A DNA stretch of 39,450 nucleotides, taken from JBMNQH01 sp050944035. GTDB lineage: Bacteria; Bacillota; Clostridia; Oscillospirales; Oscillospiraceae. Positions 27,708 through 36,570 of the stretch are shown one piece after another. The stretch is from positions 1-39,450 of the forward strand of contig JBMNQH010000014.1 in the NCBI GenBank assembly GCA_050944035.1, given 5' to 3'. A program made the translations under genes and the position numbers. The notes below the pieces were generated by a model. It saw only the letters and a list, made by a program, of their open reading frames with translations. It had not been told where the DNA came from and did no database searches. The stretch's first letter is position 1. The number at the start of each line of letters is the position of its first letter.

Positions 27708-30220
27708 AAATAAAAAGAATCGTTGCGTTACTGCTTTCTTTGATGATTGCGGGTACTACAGCACTGGCCGCTCCGAATGCAAAGAAAGCGGCTGCCGATG
27801 CCGCAGCCAACAAAGAGGAAACCGTCTACGTCATTGCCGATGCAACCGGCAATCCTGATACCATCATCGTCAGCAACTGGCTTCAGAATACGTCGGGTGC
27901 TGATGTACTGACCGATGACAGTAACCTGAAGGATGTAGAGGTCGTCAAGGGCGACGCCTCCTATTCGATTGACAAAGACAATATGTTGATCTGGCAGGCA
28001 GATGGCGAGGATGTCTACTACCGCGGCACTTCCGAAGAAGCACTGCCAGTCGACATTACCATCTCCTATCTCCTCGATGGCAAACCGATCAAAGCGGAGG
28101 ATTTGGCTGGAAAAAGTGGTACTGTCACAATCCGCTTCGACTACCAGAACCATACCAGACAATCCGTCACTGTTGGAGACAGCATCGAGGATCTCTATGT
28201 CCCCTTTCTCGCTCTGAGCGGCATGATTTTAGATAGCAGCAAGTTCTCCAATGTTTCGGTTTCCAATGGCCAAGCGATCCAGGACGGAGAACACATCCTC
28301 GTTGTTGGCTTTGCCCTTCCCGGTATGCAGGAAAATCTCGGAGAATATGGAGAGGATATCGATCTTCCCAGTTCTTTGGAAATCACCGCGGACGTTACAG
28401 ACTTCTCTCTGGATACAACCCTGAGTGTTATGGTCTCGGATCTGCTCTCAAATACTGACTTTGACAACTTCGACTCTCTGAACCAGTTGGCCGACGCAAC
28501 CGAAGAACTTGACCAGGCAGCACAGCAATTGGTAGCAGGCAGTAATACACTGTATACCGGTCTGGAAACATTGATGGCATCCTGTGGAACTCTGCGGTCC
28601 GGTGTGGATACCCTGTATGATGGGTCCGTTGCACTGAACGGCGGTCTGTTGGCGCTACAGGGCAATTGTCCCACTCTGCTGACTGGTATCAACGGTTTGG
28701 CCGACGGCACTTCGACCCTGTACAGTGGTCTGCAAACCTTCCATCAAAGTACAGCACCATTCCGTGATGGTGCCAATCAGGTCAACAGTGGCGCTGCAGC
28801 TTTGGATTCCGGCCTGGCCACTTTGCAGGACAATACCGGGACATTGCTCGGCGGCATTTCTCAGGTCGATGACGGTGCCAATGCGCTGAATGACGGCATC
28901 TCCGCATTACAGGGTAAAACCGGACAGCTGCAATCCGGCATCGGACAACTCAATGACGGTTCCAGCTCAGTTTATAACGGTGCAGCTTCGGTTGCAAGCG
29001 GCGCGAGCAGCCTGCAAAACGGCGCTACCTCTCTGGCCGACGGCACACAGGCATTGGAAAGCGGCCTTGCAACGCTGAGCCAAAGCGCTGATTCTCTTGT
29101 AAACGGCTACGGCCAGGTCATCGACGGCGCAGCAAATCTGCAAAACGGCGCGTCCAGTGTCGCATCCGGTGCAGCTGGTCTGCAAAGCGGCCTGGAATCC
29201 GCATCTGCCGGGTTGTATCAGGCAATCGGCGCCAGCCAACAGGCTTTAAACAGCCTTTATGCACTGCGCGATACCGCCGAAGATCCCAGCATCTATGATG
29301 GCGCAATTGGTACATTGGAACAAGCCATTTCCGGACAGCAGTCTGTTGCATCCAGTTTGGGCTCCGGCGGCAATTTGTCAAACAGCGCGGCTTCGATTGC
29401 AAGCGGCGCAAGCAGCCTGCAAAGCGGTGCGTCAGATTTACAGAACGGACTTGGTTCTCTGCAATCCGGAACTTCCAATCTACGTGACGGCATCTATCAG
29501 GCATATAGCAGCAGCCAGGAAGTCCATTCCGGCAGCCAGTCCATCAGCAATGCAAGCAGTCAACTTGTAAGTGGTGCCAACAGTCTGGCCGATGGCGCCT
29601 CAAGTTTATCTGACGGTATGGCAAATCTGTACAGCAACAGCGGTACTCTGGTCGATGGCGTCAATCAGTTGCGCGACGGCTCCAATCGTCTTGTCAGTGG
29701 CACAGGTTCTCTCGCATCCGGTGCCGGCACGCTCTCTTCCGGCATTGGACAGCTCAAGGACGGTTCCTCTTCCCTATTAGAGGGTACTGGCAAACTGGCC
29801 TCCGGCGCAGATGCTCTGGCAGACGGTTCCAGTGCACTCGTAAACGGTGCCGGAACACTAAATCAGGGAATGGGTACCTTGCAGGCCGGCGCTGACCATC
29901 TGGCTGACGGTGTCAACCAGCTAACCGACGGTTCTTCTTCCCTGAAAGATGGCCTGGGCTCTCTGCAATCCGGAACCGGTACACTGGTCGACGGCGTAAC
30001 CCAGTTGCGCGACGGCAGCAAGGAACTCAGTGAAGGGATGCAGACCTTCTATGATGAGGGAATTTCCGTACTGACGGATGCCCTGGGAAACAAAATTCCT
30101 GCCCTGCTGGACCGTTTCCAGGCTTTGACTGACCTGTCCTACGATTCCTACTCTGGTCGCTCTGATAATATGGACGGCACTGTAAAATTCGTCCATAAAA
30201 CTGACGCTATTACAAAATGA
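27704..30220 (+). CDS. Secreted heptad-repeat protein (YhgE/Pip-like coil)
   Basis: An 838-residue protein starting at ATG 27704 (MKIKRIVALLLSLMIAGTTA), coupled to the exporter by ATGA; AAGGAGAG is upstream. Signal peptide to about residue 24 (ALAAPNAKK). Residues 30-260 form a beta-rich domain with YRGTSEEALPVDITISYLLD and VTIRFDYQN. From about 265 to 790 the protein is a long series of heptads, L-x-x-G-x-x-x (for example LQNGATSLADGTQALESGLA), with Gly, Ser, Ala, Asn and Asp; the sole break is near 505-545. No C-terminal membrane helix or cell-wall anchor is seen. The same heptads occur in YhgE/Pip proteins linked to MMPL genes. It probably works outside the membrane as a partner of the exporter. 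Confidence 0.88.
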   Translation: MKIKRIVALLLSLMIAGTTALAAPNAKKAAADAAANKEETVYVIADATGNPDTIIVSNWLQNTSGADVLTDDSNLKDVEVVKGDASYSIDKDNMLIWQADGEDVYYRGTSEEALPVDITISYLLDGKPIKAEDLAGKSGTVTIRFDYQNHTRQSVTVGDSIEDLYVPFLALSGMILDSSKFSNVSVSNGQAIQDGEHILVVGFALPGMQENLGEYGEDIDLPSSLEITADVTDFSLDTTLSVMVSDLLSNTDFDNFDSLNQLADATEELDQAAQQLVAGSNTLYTGLETLMASCGTLRSGVDTLYDGSVALNGGLLALQGNCPTLLTGINGLADGTSTLYSGLQTFHQSTAPFRDGANQVNSGAAALDSGLATLQDNTGTLLGGISQVDDGANALNDGISALQGKTGQLQSGIGQLNDGSSSVYNGAASVASGASSLQNGATSLADGTQALESGLATLSQSADSLVNGYGQVIDGAANLQNGASSVASGAAGLQSGLESASAGLYQAIGASQQALNSLYALRDTAEDPSIYDGAIGTLEQAISGQQSVASSLGSGGNLSNSAASIASGASSLQSGASDLQNGLGSLQSGTSNLRDGIYQAYSSSQEVHSGSQSISNASSQLVSGANSLADGASSLSDGMANLYSNSGTLVDGVNQLRDGSNRLVSGTGSLASGAGTLSSGIGQLKDGSSSLLEGTGKLASGADALADGSSALVNGAGTLNQGMGTLQAGADHLADGVNQLTDGSSSLKDGLGSLQSGTGTLVDGVTQLRDGSKELSEGMQTFYDEGISVLTDALGNKIPALLDRFQALTDLSYDSYSGRSDNMDGTVKFVHKTDAITK

Positions 30221-30254
30221 ATCATGATGCAACATCCCTCTGAAACAAAACCCC

Positions 30255-30295
30255 AGGAGATGGCGGAACCATATGGTTCCGCCATCTCCTTTTAT
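30255..30295 (+). terminator. Perfect-palindrome terminator of the operon
   Basis: AGGAGATGGCGGAACCAT (30255-30272) is followed directly by its exact reverse complement (30273-30290), then TTTATTTTTT. Confidence 0.92.
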
Positions 30296-30713
30296 TTTTT
30301 CTATTTTCCTGTAAACACGATCAAAAAAGAATCGGAGCAAGCGTTACAATGCTTGCTCCGATCTGGCACCCCAGAGACGCTTCGAACGTCCGACCTACCG
30401 CTTAGAAAGACTGTGCTGTCGCTTGGATAGGGTGTGCTATGTCCATACTTTCGATATTTTGCGTAAAATCCGCGATTTGGTACTCCATCTCGCGGTATTT
30501 TTATTATTTTTATAGTTCTCGCAGCTTCCACCGCACAAAGAAAACGCATGGCACCAAATATGGTGCCATAAGAGATTGATATTCGCATTCTTTCACATTT
30601 CCCATTGTAATCGATGCGATTTTATTACATGATGTGCACATTCACTCAGAGTGGCGTTGAAATTTGTGCATTATTTTATCCCCCAGGGATCTTATTTCTG
30701 TTTGTTTTTGTAA
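30296..30713. other. Intergenic stretch with hairpins and a tRNA-like fragment
   Basis: No gene is supported. Hairpins: CGGAGCAAGC (30333-30342) with GCTTGCTCCG (30351-30360), and GGCACC with GGTGCC near 30551-30568. The tRNA-like piece is listed separately. Confidence 0.6.
30364..30437 (-). pseudogene. tRNA-Arg-like fragment or pseudo-tRNA
   Basis: The minus strand ends in GGGGTGCCA and has a good T-arm (GGACG-TTCGAAG-CGTCT) and a TTTCTAA-like anticodon loop, but the anticodon, D and acceptor stems do not close. It resembles the 3' part of a tRNA-Arg(UCU). It could be a decayed gene or the copy of a tRNA end left by an integrative element. Confidence 0.45.
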
Positions 30714-31007
30714 TTAAGATTTGAGAAATTTGAGTGCCTCTGCCAACTGTCCATTGGCGGTTTCCATCATTCTTATTGATGACCTGACCTTCTCCTGTGC
30801 GTCTGATGTCAGTTTTCCGCTAAGCTCAGAAAGGTTTTCCGTATGATGTTCATTATGATGAATCATATATTCCAGAAATTCTTTTGGGTTATCCATTACA
30901 ATTCCGGGCGCATGTTCATGAGGATGGCTGTGTGTCTGCCCGTTTGAGTGTGTATGAGAGTGGTCTTGTACATACTCTTCCGCGCATTTTTCGTGATTGT
31001 GTCCCAT
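30714..31007 (-). CDS. Histidine-rich metal-binding protein
   Basis: A 97-residue protein. The first 35 residues hold about 12 His (MGHNHEKCAEEYVQDHSHTH, then SNGQTHSHPHEHAP), a nickel- or zinc-binding stretch. The rest is helical (EFLEYMIHHNEHHTENLSEL...). It resembles histidine-rich nickel storage or chaperone proteins such as CooJ in layout, not clearly in sequence. It is 170 bases downstream of the ABC importer operon on the same strand, which supports a metal role for both. AGGAG-like AGAGGAGA precedes the ATG. Confidence 0.75.
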   Translation of the reverse strand: MGHNHEKCAEEYVQDHSHTHSNGQTHSHPHEHAPGIVMDNPKEFLEYMIHHNEHHTENLSELSGKLTSDAQEKVRSSIRMMETANGQLAEALKFLKS

Positions 31008-31116
31008 ATGTTTCTCCTCTCGTGTTTTTAATTGTTCATGGCTTATTTCGCCCCAAAGATTATTATTTATTCAAAAGGAAAGTATTCTTCCGATCATAAT
31101 CCGCCATCTAAATAAT

Positions 31117-31145
31117 GAATCCACCATTGCAACAATGGTGGATTC
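31117..31145 (-). terminator. Hairpin after the ABC importer operon
   Basis: GAATCCACCATTG (31117-31129) pairs with CAATGGTGGATTC (31133-31145), three-base loop. The minus-strand tail ATTATTT is moderately U-rich. Confidence 0.65.
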
Positions 31146-31174
31146 AAATTAACAGATTAAAAAAGTTATGGTTT

Positions 31175-31807
31175 TTAATTATCTATGCAGGTGACCGTGG
31201 TATCATTTTCGTTTTCCAGATAAACCACACGGGTACACAGTCTTTCTACCAGTGCTTTTTCATGGCTGATTACTATGATTCCCACATTATTCTGTTCCGC
31301 GAATTTTCGCACCACCTGCCAGATTTGAGCCTGAGTAATTACATCCAGCATGGTGGTCATTTCATCGGCAATCAGGAATTTTGTCTCCGGTGACAGGGCT
31401 CTGAGAACACAAAATCGTTGTAATTCTCCTCCTGAGAGCTCCGATGGCCAACGGTTCATCCAAGAGGGCTTTATGCCCATCTCATCAATCATTTCTGCAG
31501 GTGGCTCCCATGCCTCGCTCAAAATCCTCTGCATTTTCCACTTCGGGTTTACATTTTTCTCCGGATGCTGAAAAATGAGCTGTACAGGATTATAACAACC
31601 TTTTTCCAATGACTTGCCATCTAAAGTGACAGCCCCTGAATCAGGTTTCAGATAACCCGAAAGGAGTTTCGCCAAAGTGGATTTTCCGAATCCGCTCGGA
31701 GCAGTTACCCCAACTATTTCCCCACTCTCAATCTGAAAGCTGATATTTTTTAAAATTGGTTTACCTTTTTCGTATCCAAATGAAATATTATCTGCTTTAA
31801 GTAGCAT
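31175..31807 (-). CDS. ABC transporter ATP-binding protein (NikE/DppF-like)
   Basis: A 210-residue ATPase. I chose ATG 31807 (MLLKADNISFGYEKGKPILK), overlapping the end of the upstream ATPase gene by 11 bases; a GTG seven codons earlier is also open. Motifs: Walker A variant PSGFGKSTLA (GxxGxGKS is here APSGFGKST), Q-loop LIFQHPEKNV, signature LSGGELQRFC, Walker B FLIADEMTTM and the switch VISHE. The Asp of Walker B is present. Shorter than typical DppF (no C-terminal oligopeptide extension), which fits nickel-type NikE. Confidence 0.9.
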   Translation of the reverse strand: MLLKADNISFGYEKGKPILKNISFQIESGEIVGVTAPSGFGKSTLAKLLSGYLKPDSGAVTLDGKSLEKGCYNPVQLIFQHPEKNVNPKWKMQRILSEAWEPPAEMIDEMGIKPSWMNRWPSELSGGELQRFCVLRALSPETKFLIADEMTTMLDVITQAQIWQVVRKFAEQNNVGIIVISHEKALVERLCTRVVYLENENDTTVTCIDN

Positions 31808-32738
31808 GGAAGCACCGTACCTTTCCACCTCTCAGATCTCTAATCGGAGGCGTTTGAGAACTGCAGACATCTGTCTTTTGGGGGCACCTGTCGCAGTATA
31901 GACATCCCTTGGAAATCTCTCCCGGCATCGGCTGTGTACCGTCGGTCGGTTCAAAATCTGTATCCGGCATAGCTTTCAGCAATGCCTTTGTATACGGATG
32001 CCGCAGTTTTGAACCGTCACCGGTCATTTCATCTGCATTTGCAATTTCCAGTGTACTGCCTGCATAAAAAATCGCGATTTGATCCGCAATCTTTTTCGCG
32101 GCGTTGATGTCATGCGTAATCATAAGAACAGCGCAGCCCTCATCGGTAACCTTACGGAAGTTCGCGAGAACTTCATTTAATGTCTGTTCATCCAGACCGG
32201 GTGTAGGTTCATCTGCTATGATAATCTCTGACTCAGCTAGGAGTGCTGTGGAAAGTAGTACTCGCCTTGCCATTCCGCCAGAAAGCTGATGAGGATAGTA
32301 ATCATAAACTTCGGGAGCAAGTCCGTATTTCTCAAACTGCTTCAGGACTTTTTCCTTTCGCTCTTTTGCCGGAAACCGCATCAGGGACAGTTCAACCTGT
32401 TTGCCTACTTTAATTAACGGATCAAGATAGTTTACGGACTGGGGAATCAGCGAAATTGTAGTACCTCTAAGCTGCTCTCTGTCTGCTTGGGTGATTTCTT
32501 TTCCGTCATAATACATTTTACCGTAAGTCGTTGCGTTGTATGGCAGAATTCCAAGGATAGCATGAGCCAGCAGGCTCTTTCCTGAACCCGAGGAACCAAG
32601 TACGGCAAGGATTTTTCCCTTGTACAGATTGATATCAAGATTGGTAATTACATGAAGTTCTTTTCGCTCCATTCCTTTCACATACTGGGAGAAAGAGACT
32701 CCGAAATCAACAACCTGAAAAATTGTTTTACTACTCAT
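31797..32738 (-). CDS. ABC transporter ATP-binding protein (NikD/DppD-like)
   Basis: A 313-residue ATPase: Walker A GSSGSGKSLLAHAILGILPY, signature LSGGMARRVLL, Walker B IIIADEPTPGLDEQTL, switch MITHD. The C-terminal extension has the oligopeptide-type motif HPYTKALLKAMPDTD and the cysteine cluster GCLYCDRCPQKTDVC, usual in this family. With the neighbouring genes it forms a complete importer: binding protein, two permeases, two ATPases. Confidence 0.93.
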   Translation of the reverse strand: MSSKTIFQVVDFGVSFSQYVKGMERKELHVITNLDINLYKGKILAVLGSSGSGKSLLAHAILGILPYNATTYGKMYYDGKEITQADREQLRGTTISLIPQSVNYLDPLIKVGKQVELSLMRFPAKERKEKVLKQFEKYGLAPEVYDYYPHQLSGGMARRVLLSTALLAESEIIIADEPTPGLDEQTLNEVLANFRKVTDEGCAVLMITHDINAAKKIADQIAIFYAGSTLEIANADEMTGDGSKLRHPYTKALLKAMPDTDFEPTDGTQPMPGEISKGCLYCDRCPQKTDVCSSQTPPIRDLRGGKVRCFHAT

Positions 32739-32746
32739 CTTTCCTC

Positions 32747-33592
32747 CTAAATCTTGTATGCGCTTGCCGGATCAATGATTTTTTCAAGATTTCTTCCGAC
32801 GCTGGAAACTGCCAGTGAAATCAGTACCAAAGTCAAGCCCGGGAATGTTGCAAGCCACCATTGTCCGCTGGTTAGATATTTCATGGATTCTGACAGAATG
32901 ATGCCGATAGCTGGCTCGTGGGCAGGCAGTCCGAATCCAAGGAACGTAATGGAGGCCTCATGAATAATTGCATGAGGGAAAACCAAGATTGTTCCGACAA
33001 CGAGCTGCGGAAGAATATGCGGAAGCATATGATGGATGCAGATATTCAGCTTTGATTTCCCGAACATCTCAGCAGTCTTAATATATTCCGCTTCTTTAAG
33101 TTGCATGATTTCCGCACGGATTACTCGCGTAAGTGAAGTCCAGTGCGTGGCTGCAACGCCGACTACAATACCTTTGAAACCGCCGCTGCAGGCAACGGAA
33201 ATGAGAATTACCAATATGGTATGAGGGATAGAAAGAACCAAGTCAACCATAAAGCAGATAAAGGAATCGACTTTACCTCCGAATACAGGACCGATAATAC
33301 CGAGAACAACGGCAATAGCGGAGCTGGTAACAGCACTGATCAATCCAACCCAGATACTCAACGAAAGCCCCTTCAATGTTCTAAGAAACATATCGCGTCC
33401 CATCCAGTCAGTACCGAAAAGATGATCGGACTGAGGCGCCTGATTGATATTCGAAAAATCCGGTAGTATTGACGAGTCCGGAATATTTTTTCCGACTATC
33501 ATTACCGCAATAACGACAAGGCTGAAGAGTATTACGGAAATCAGAGATTTTTCTCTTGGGCCTAACGCAAATACTTTCTTTTTCTTATTCAT
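32747..33592 (-). CDS. ABC transporter permease (NikC/DppC-like)
   Basis: A 281-residue permease starting at ATG 33592 (MNKKKKVFALGPREKSLISV), which overlaps the previous gene by eight bases. Six membrane segments. After the first helix comes the family motif DHLFGTDWMGRDMFLRTLKG (the GTDxxGRDxxSR loop), and the EAA loop is RAEIMQLKEAEYIKTAEMFG. The upstream part of the longer frame lies inside the other permease gene and is rejected. Confidence 0.92.
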   Translation of the reverse strand: MNKKKKVFALGPREKSLISVILFSLVVIAVMIVGKNIPDSSILPDFSNINQAPQSDHLFGTDWMGRDMFLRTLKGLSLSIWVGLISAVTSSAIAVVLGIIGPVFGGKVDSFICFMVDLVLSIPHTILVILISVACSGGFKGIVVGVAATHWTSLTRVIRAEIMQLKEAEYIKTAEMFGKSKLNICIHHMLPHILPQLVVGTILVFPHAIIHEASITFLGFGLPAHEPAIGIILSESMKYLTSGQWWLATFPGLTLVLISLAVSSVGRNLEKIIDPASAYKI

Positions 33593-34577
33593 TGATCGTG
33601 CCTCCCTCGCGGATTCGCGGATCAATGCTATAGTAGAGAGCATCGGCGATGGTATTTCCCACAAATACAAAAATCAAGCTGATAATAGTGATGCCAAGCA
33701 GAAGCTGCACATCGCCACGCAGTCCGGCAAGTACAGTTGCCTGTCCCAAACCCGGATAAGCGAATACCTGCTCTACAAAAATGGCACCGCCGAACAGTTC
33801 GCTGAAGGACAGGAACTGAAGTGTAATTGCAGGAAGTGAAATATTGCGAAGAAGATGGTTTTTAATAATGCTTTTTGTGCTTTCTCCTCTTGCTATGGCA
33901 AAAAGGACAAAGTCCGAATTCATAATTTCCACTGTCTTCTCACGAGTGTACATGCAGATGTTGGCCACGCTGACCATGGCGAGCGTAAACACCGGAAGAA
34001 TCATATGCAAAATCTTATCTCCCAATGCGACATGCTCTGATATTTCGCCAATGTTGACACTTAAGCCCACGGGAAACCAACCGAGCTTTACACTGAAGAT
34101 AATCAAACATACGATTCCAAGCCAGAAAGTAGGTGTGGAAATTAAAATATGACAGTAGCCGCGAATTATTTTATCCCAAAACTTGTCCTCTTTGATTCCA
34201 GCAATGATGCCAAGAACAAAACCCAGAACACCGGACAAAATCCACGCCACCGACATTAAGGCAACAGAAGCTAAAAACTTTTGCCCTATGACCTCCATGA
34301 CAGGTCGTCTGTAAATTATAGAGGTACCCCAATCTCCGCGAATCATGTTGGAAAACCAAGTCCAAAACCGAACAAGTGGAGATTGATTCAACCCCCACTT
34401 TTCGGCAATAAGTGCTCTTTGCTCAGCACTTACTTTTGTGCTTGTACCAACATAGGCCGTTACCGGATCGATTGGCGATAATTCCATTAGAAAAAAGGTG
34501 ATTAGCATGGTTGCTGCAAGAAGCAGCAACAGTCGCCCAAGTCTTTTCCCCAGAAATGAACCTATGTTTTTATTCAT
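33585..34577 (-). CDS. ABC transporter permease (NikB/DppB-like)
   Basis: A 330-residue permease with six membrane segments: LLLLLAATMLITFFLMELSP at the start, WGTSIIYRRPVMEVI before the core, and the EAA-like loop TREKTVEIMNSDFVLFAIARG. The N-terminal IDPVTAYVG segment is typical of DppB/NikB. It follows the binding-protein gene by 12 bases. The combination with DppC-like and NikE-like genes is the standard order. Confidence 0.93.
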   Translation of the reverse strand: MNKNIGSFLGKRLGRLLLLLAATMLITFFLMELSPIDPVTAYVGTSTKVSAEQRALIAEKWGLNQSPLVRFWTWFSNMIRGDWGTSIIYRRPVMEVIGQKFLASVALMSVAWILSGVLGFVLGIIAGIKEDKFWDKIIRGYCHILISTPTFWLGIVCLIIFSVKLGWFPVGLSVNIGEISEHVALGDKILHMILPVFTLAMVSVANICMYTREKTVEIMNSDFVLFAIARGESTKSIIKNHLLRNISLPAITLQFLSFSELFGGAIFVEQVFAYPGLGQATVLAGLRGDVQLLLGITIISLIFVFVGNTIADALYYSIDPRIREGGTINE

Positions 34578-34589
34578 CAGATCATCCTT

Positions 34590-36209
34590 TTATTCCCAGT
34601 TCCACTCAACAACATTGTCGAAGATTCTTCCGGCGTGAGGCTGAACAACAGGCTGTCCGAAGGAGAATCCGTCAGCAACATAGTATACATGGTTGGCATT
34701 TGCAAACCAGCAGAAGGGAGCATCGCCTACTGCGGAGCAGTATTTCTGAGCTTCCTGCCAGTACTGAAGTGCGTCTGCCTCGTCTTCTGCCTGCAGAGCC
34801 TTGTCGATGGCTTCGTCACATTTTTCGTTCTTGTATACGCCGCCATTATCCCAGGCGACAGGGCCACCGGCATTAGCACCATAGTACAGATTGTACATTT
34901 CCGAGGGGTCGCCGGAGCCAAAGCCGTACATAACTGCAGAAGTGTGGATTATGGGAAGAATCGTATCCCATGTAACCTGCTGAAGGTTTACCTTAATGCC
35001 AAGCTCATTACCGACATTAACAAATTCAAGCGCCATTTCCTGACGATATTTGCCTTCCGTGTAAAGCAGATCAAATTCTGCCTTCAGACCGTCTTTTTCA
35101 ATGATGCCATCGTTGTCGGTATCTTTCCAACCTGCATCTGCAAGAATCTTCTTTGCACCGTCAATATCGTTGTACTCAGAAGGATCAAGAACGGTATCCT
35201 TATTCAGCCAAGGCATCTTTTCCAAACCGGTTGTGGAAACAGAACCGTATCCGTTCATGACACCGTTAACAATCTTTTCTCTGTCAAAAGCCTTGTTGAA
35301 AGCCTGGCGGATTGCAAGGTCGCTGGTTACATCGTTGCCCATTACAGCACCGTCTTCAGCCAGTTTGCCTTCATTCGGAACCATGGGGAAGCAAACACCG
35401 TAGCATTCAATGCTGGGGATATCGACAACATTTGCGCCTTCAATCTCTTTGGAAGCAAGGTTTCCGTTAATCTCAACTGCATCGATAGTGCCGTTCTCCA
35501 GTGCGGCAACCGCAGCGTCGGTACCAAGGAGAGCAATAGTAATTTTATTCAGTTTCGGAGCTTCTCCGTAATAGTCTTCATTCTTCTCGAAGATAATCTG
35601 CTCGCCCTTGTCCCACTGAACCAGTTTGAAAGGACCTGAGCCGATAGGTGCGTCTTTGAAGGATTCATCATGGGTATGTTCGGGAACGATGCCAAGATAA
35701 GCCAAACGCTCAATAAACGGAGAATAAACACGAGTCAGGTGGAATGCAACCTGTGTATCGTTCAATACTTCGATGGAATCGATTATTGTCAGGTCGATAT
35801 CACTACCGGAATCTTTTGCGGTCTGATAAGTATAAGCTACATCCTGTGCTGTAACCTTAGTGCCGTCTGTGAAATTAGCATCGTCACGAAGGGTAACTGT
35901 CCAGGTTAGTCTATCCTCAGAAACCTCGTATCCAGTTGCAAGGTCGCCGGTCCATCCCAGTTCCTTGTTGCGGGCAAACATGGTTGAGAATACAAGCTTT
36001 GTAATAGAACCGTGTCCGCCGGTTGTGGAGTCAAAACCTGCTTCAGGCTCTTCGCCGATAGCAACTATTAGCTCTTTGTTCGCAATACGCTCCTCACGAG
36101 GTGATGCTGCTACGTCACCGTTATCGGTCGACTGCCCGTTAGTTCCACAGGCGCACAGCGCAGCCACCATCAAAACGGCCAGTAGCAATGCCATTATTCT
36201 TCTTTTCAT
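34590..36209 (-). CDS. ABC substrate-binding lipoprotein, SBP family 5 (nickel/peptide)
   Basis: A 539-residue lipoprotein. Start ATG 36209 (MKRRIMALLLAVLMVAALCA), or 36230, since the ribosome binding site and start are duplicated (see findings). The signal peptide ends at LCAC with the lipidated Cys. SBP_bac_5 signatures: LATGYEVSEDRLTWTVTLRD, FTDGTKVTAQDVAYTYQTAK and APIGSGPFKLVQWDKGE. It binds the cargo at the membrane for the importer. Family members take up peptides, nickel chelates or heme; the His-rich neighbour makes nickel plausible. Confidence 0.92.
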   Translation of the reverse strand: MKRRIMALLLAVLMVAALCACGTNGQSTDNGDVAASPREERIANKELIVAIGEEPEAGFDSTTGGHGSITKLVFSTMFARNKELGWTGDLATGYEVSEDRLTWTVTLRDDANFTDGTKVTAQDVAYTYQTAKDSGSDIDLTIIDSIEVLNDTQVAFHLTRVYSPFIERLAYLGIVPEHTHDESFKDAPIGSGPFKLVQWDKGEQIIFEKNEDYYGEAPKLNKITIALLGTDAAVAALENGTIDAVEINGNLASKEIEGANVVDIPSIECYGVCFPMVPNEGKLAEDGAVMGNDVTSDLAIRQAFNKAFDREKIVNGVMNGYGSVSTTGLEKMPWLNKDTVLDPSEYNDIDGAKKILADAGWKDTDNDGIIEKDGLKAEFDLLYTEGKYRQEMALEFVNVGNELGIKVNLQQVTWDTILPIIHTSAVMYGFGSGDPSEMYNLYYGANAGGPVAWDNGGVYKNEKCDEAIDKALQAEDEADALQYWQEAQKYCSAVGDAPFCWFANANHVYYVADGFSFGQPVVQPHAGRIFDNVVEWNWE

Positions 36210-36392
36210 AATCTTTCCTTTTCTTTTCATAATCTTTCCTTTCTTGTCCTTGTTATTAATAACGCTTTCTGTAAGCGGTATTTTCGAAATGTTTTTTGGG
36301 AATGGCATACACCTTATTTACGCTCCAATTATGAGGGATATTCGGAGGGATAAGACATATGGCATGAAGAATAGAATTCGTTTAGTGAATAG

Positions 36393-36421
36393 ATTATACC
36401 ATTCCGTGTTTCTTTGTGTAA
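36393..36421 (-). promoter_or_regulatory. Promoter of the ABC importer operon
   Basis: Minus strand TTACAC (36421-36416) and TATAAT (36398-36393), spacer 17. The leader of about 170 bases shows no clear riboswitch fold. Confidence 0.65.
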
Positions 36422-36516
36422 CCTACCCAGGGGGATAAAATTTCATTAATTCGGCATCATTTTTCCCCATAAAACGATTATTTCCGTTGTTTTTGTAGAT
36501 TTGATCTCAATGCGCA

Positions 36517-36565
36517 GAAAAACATGCCCACCTCGGATTATGTTCCGGGGTGGGCATGTTTTTTC
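36517..36565. terminator. Bidirectional terminator
   Basis: AAAACATGCCCACC pairs with GGTGGGCATGTTTT, 16-17-base loop, with T's on both strands. It follows the truncated cation transporter. Confidence 0.85.
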
Positions 36566-36570
36566 GCTTT

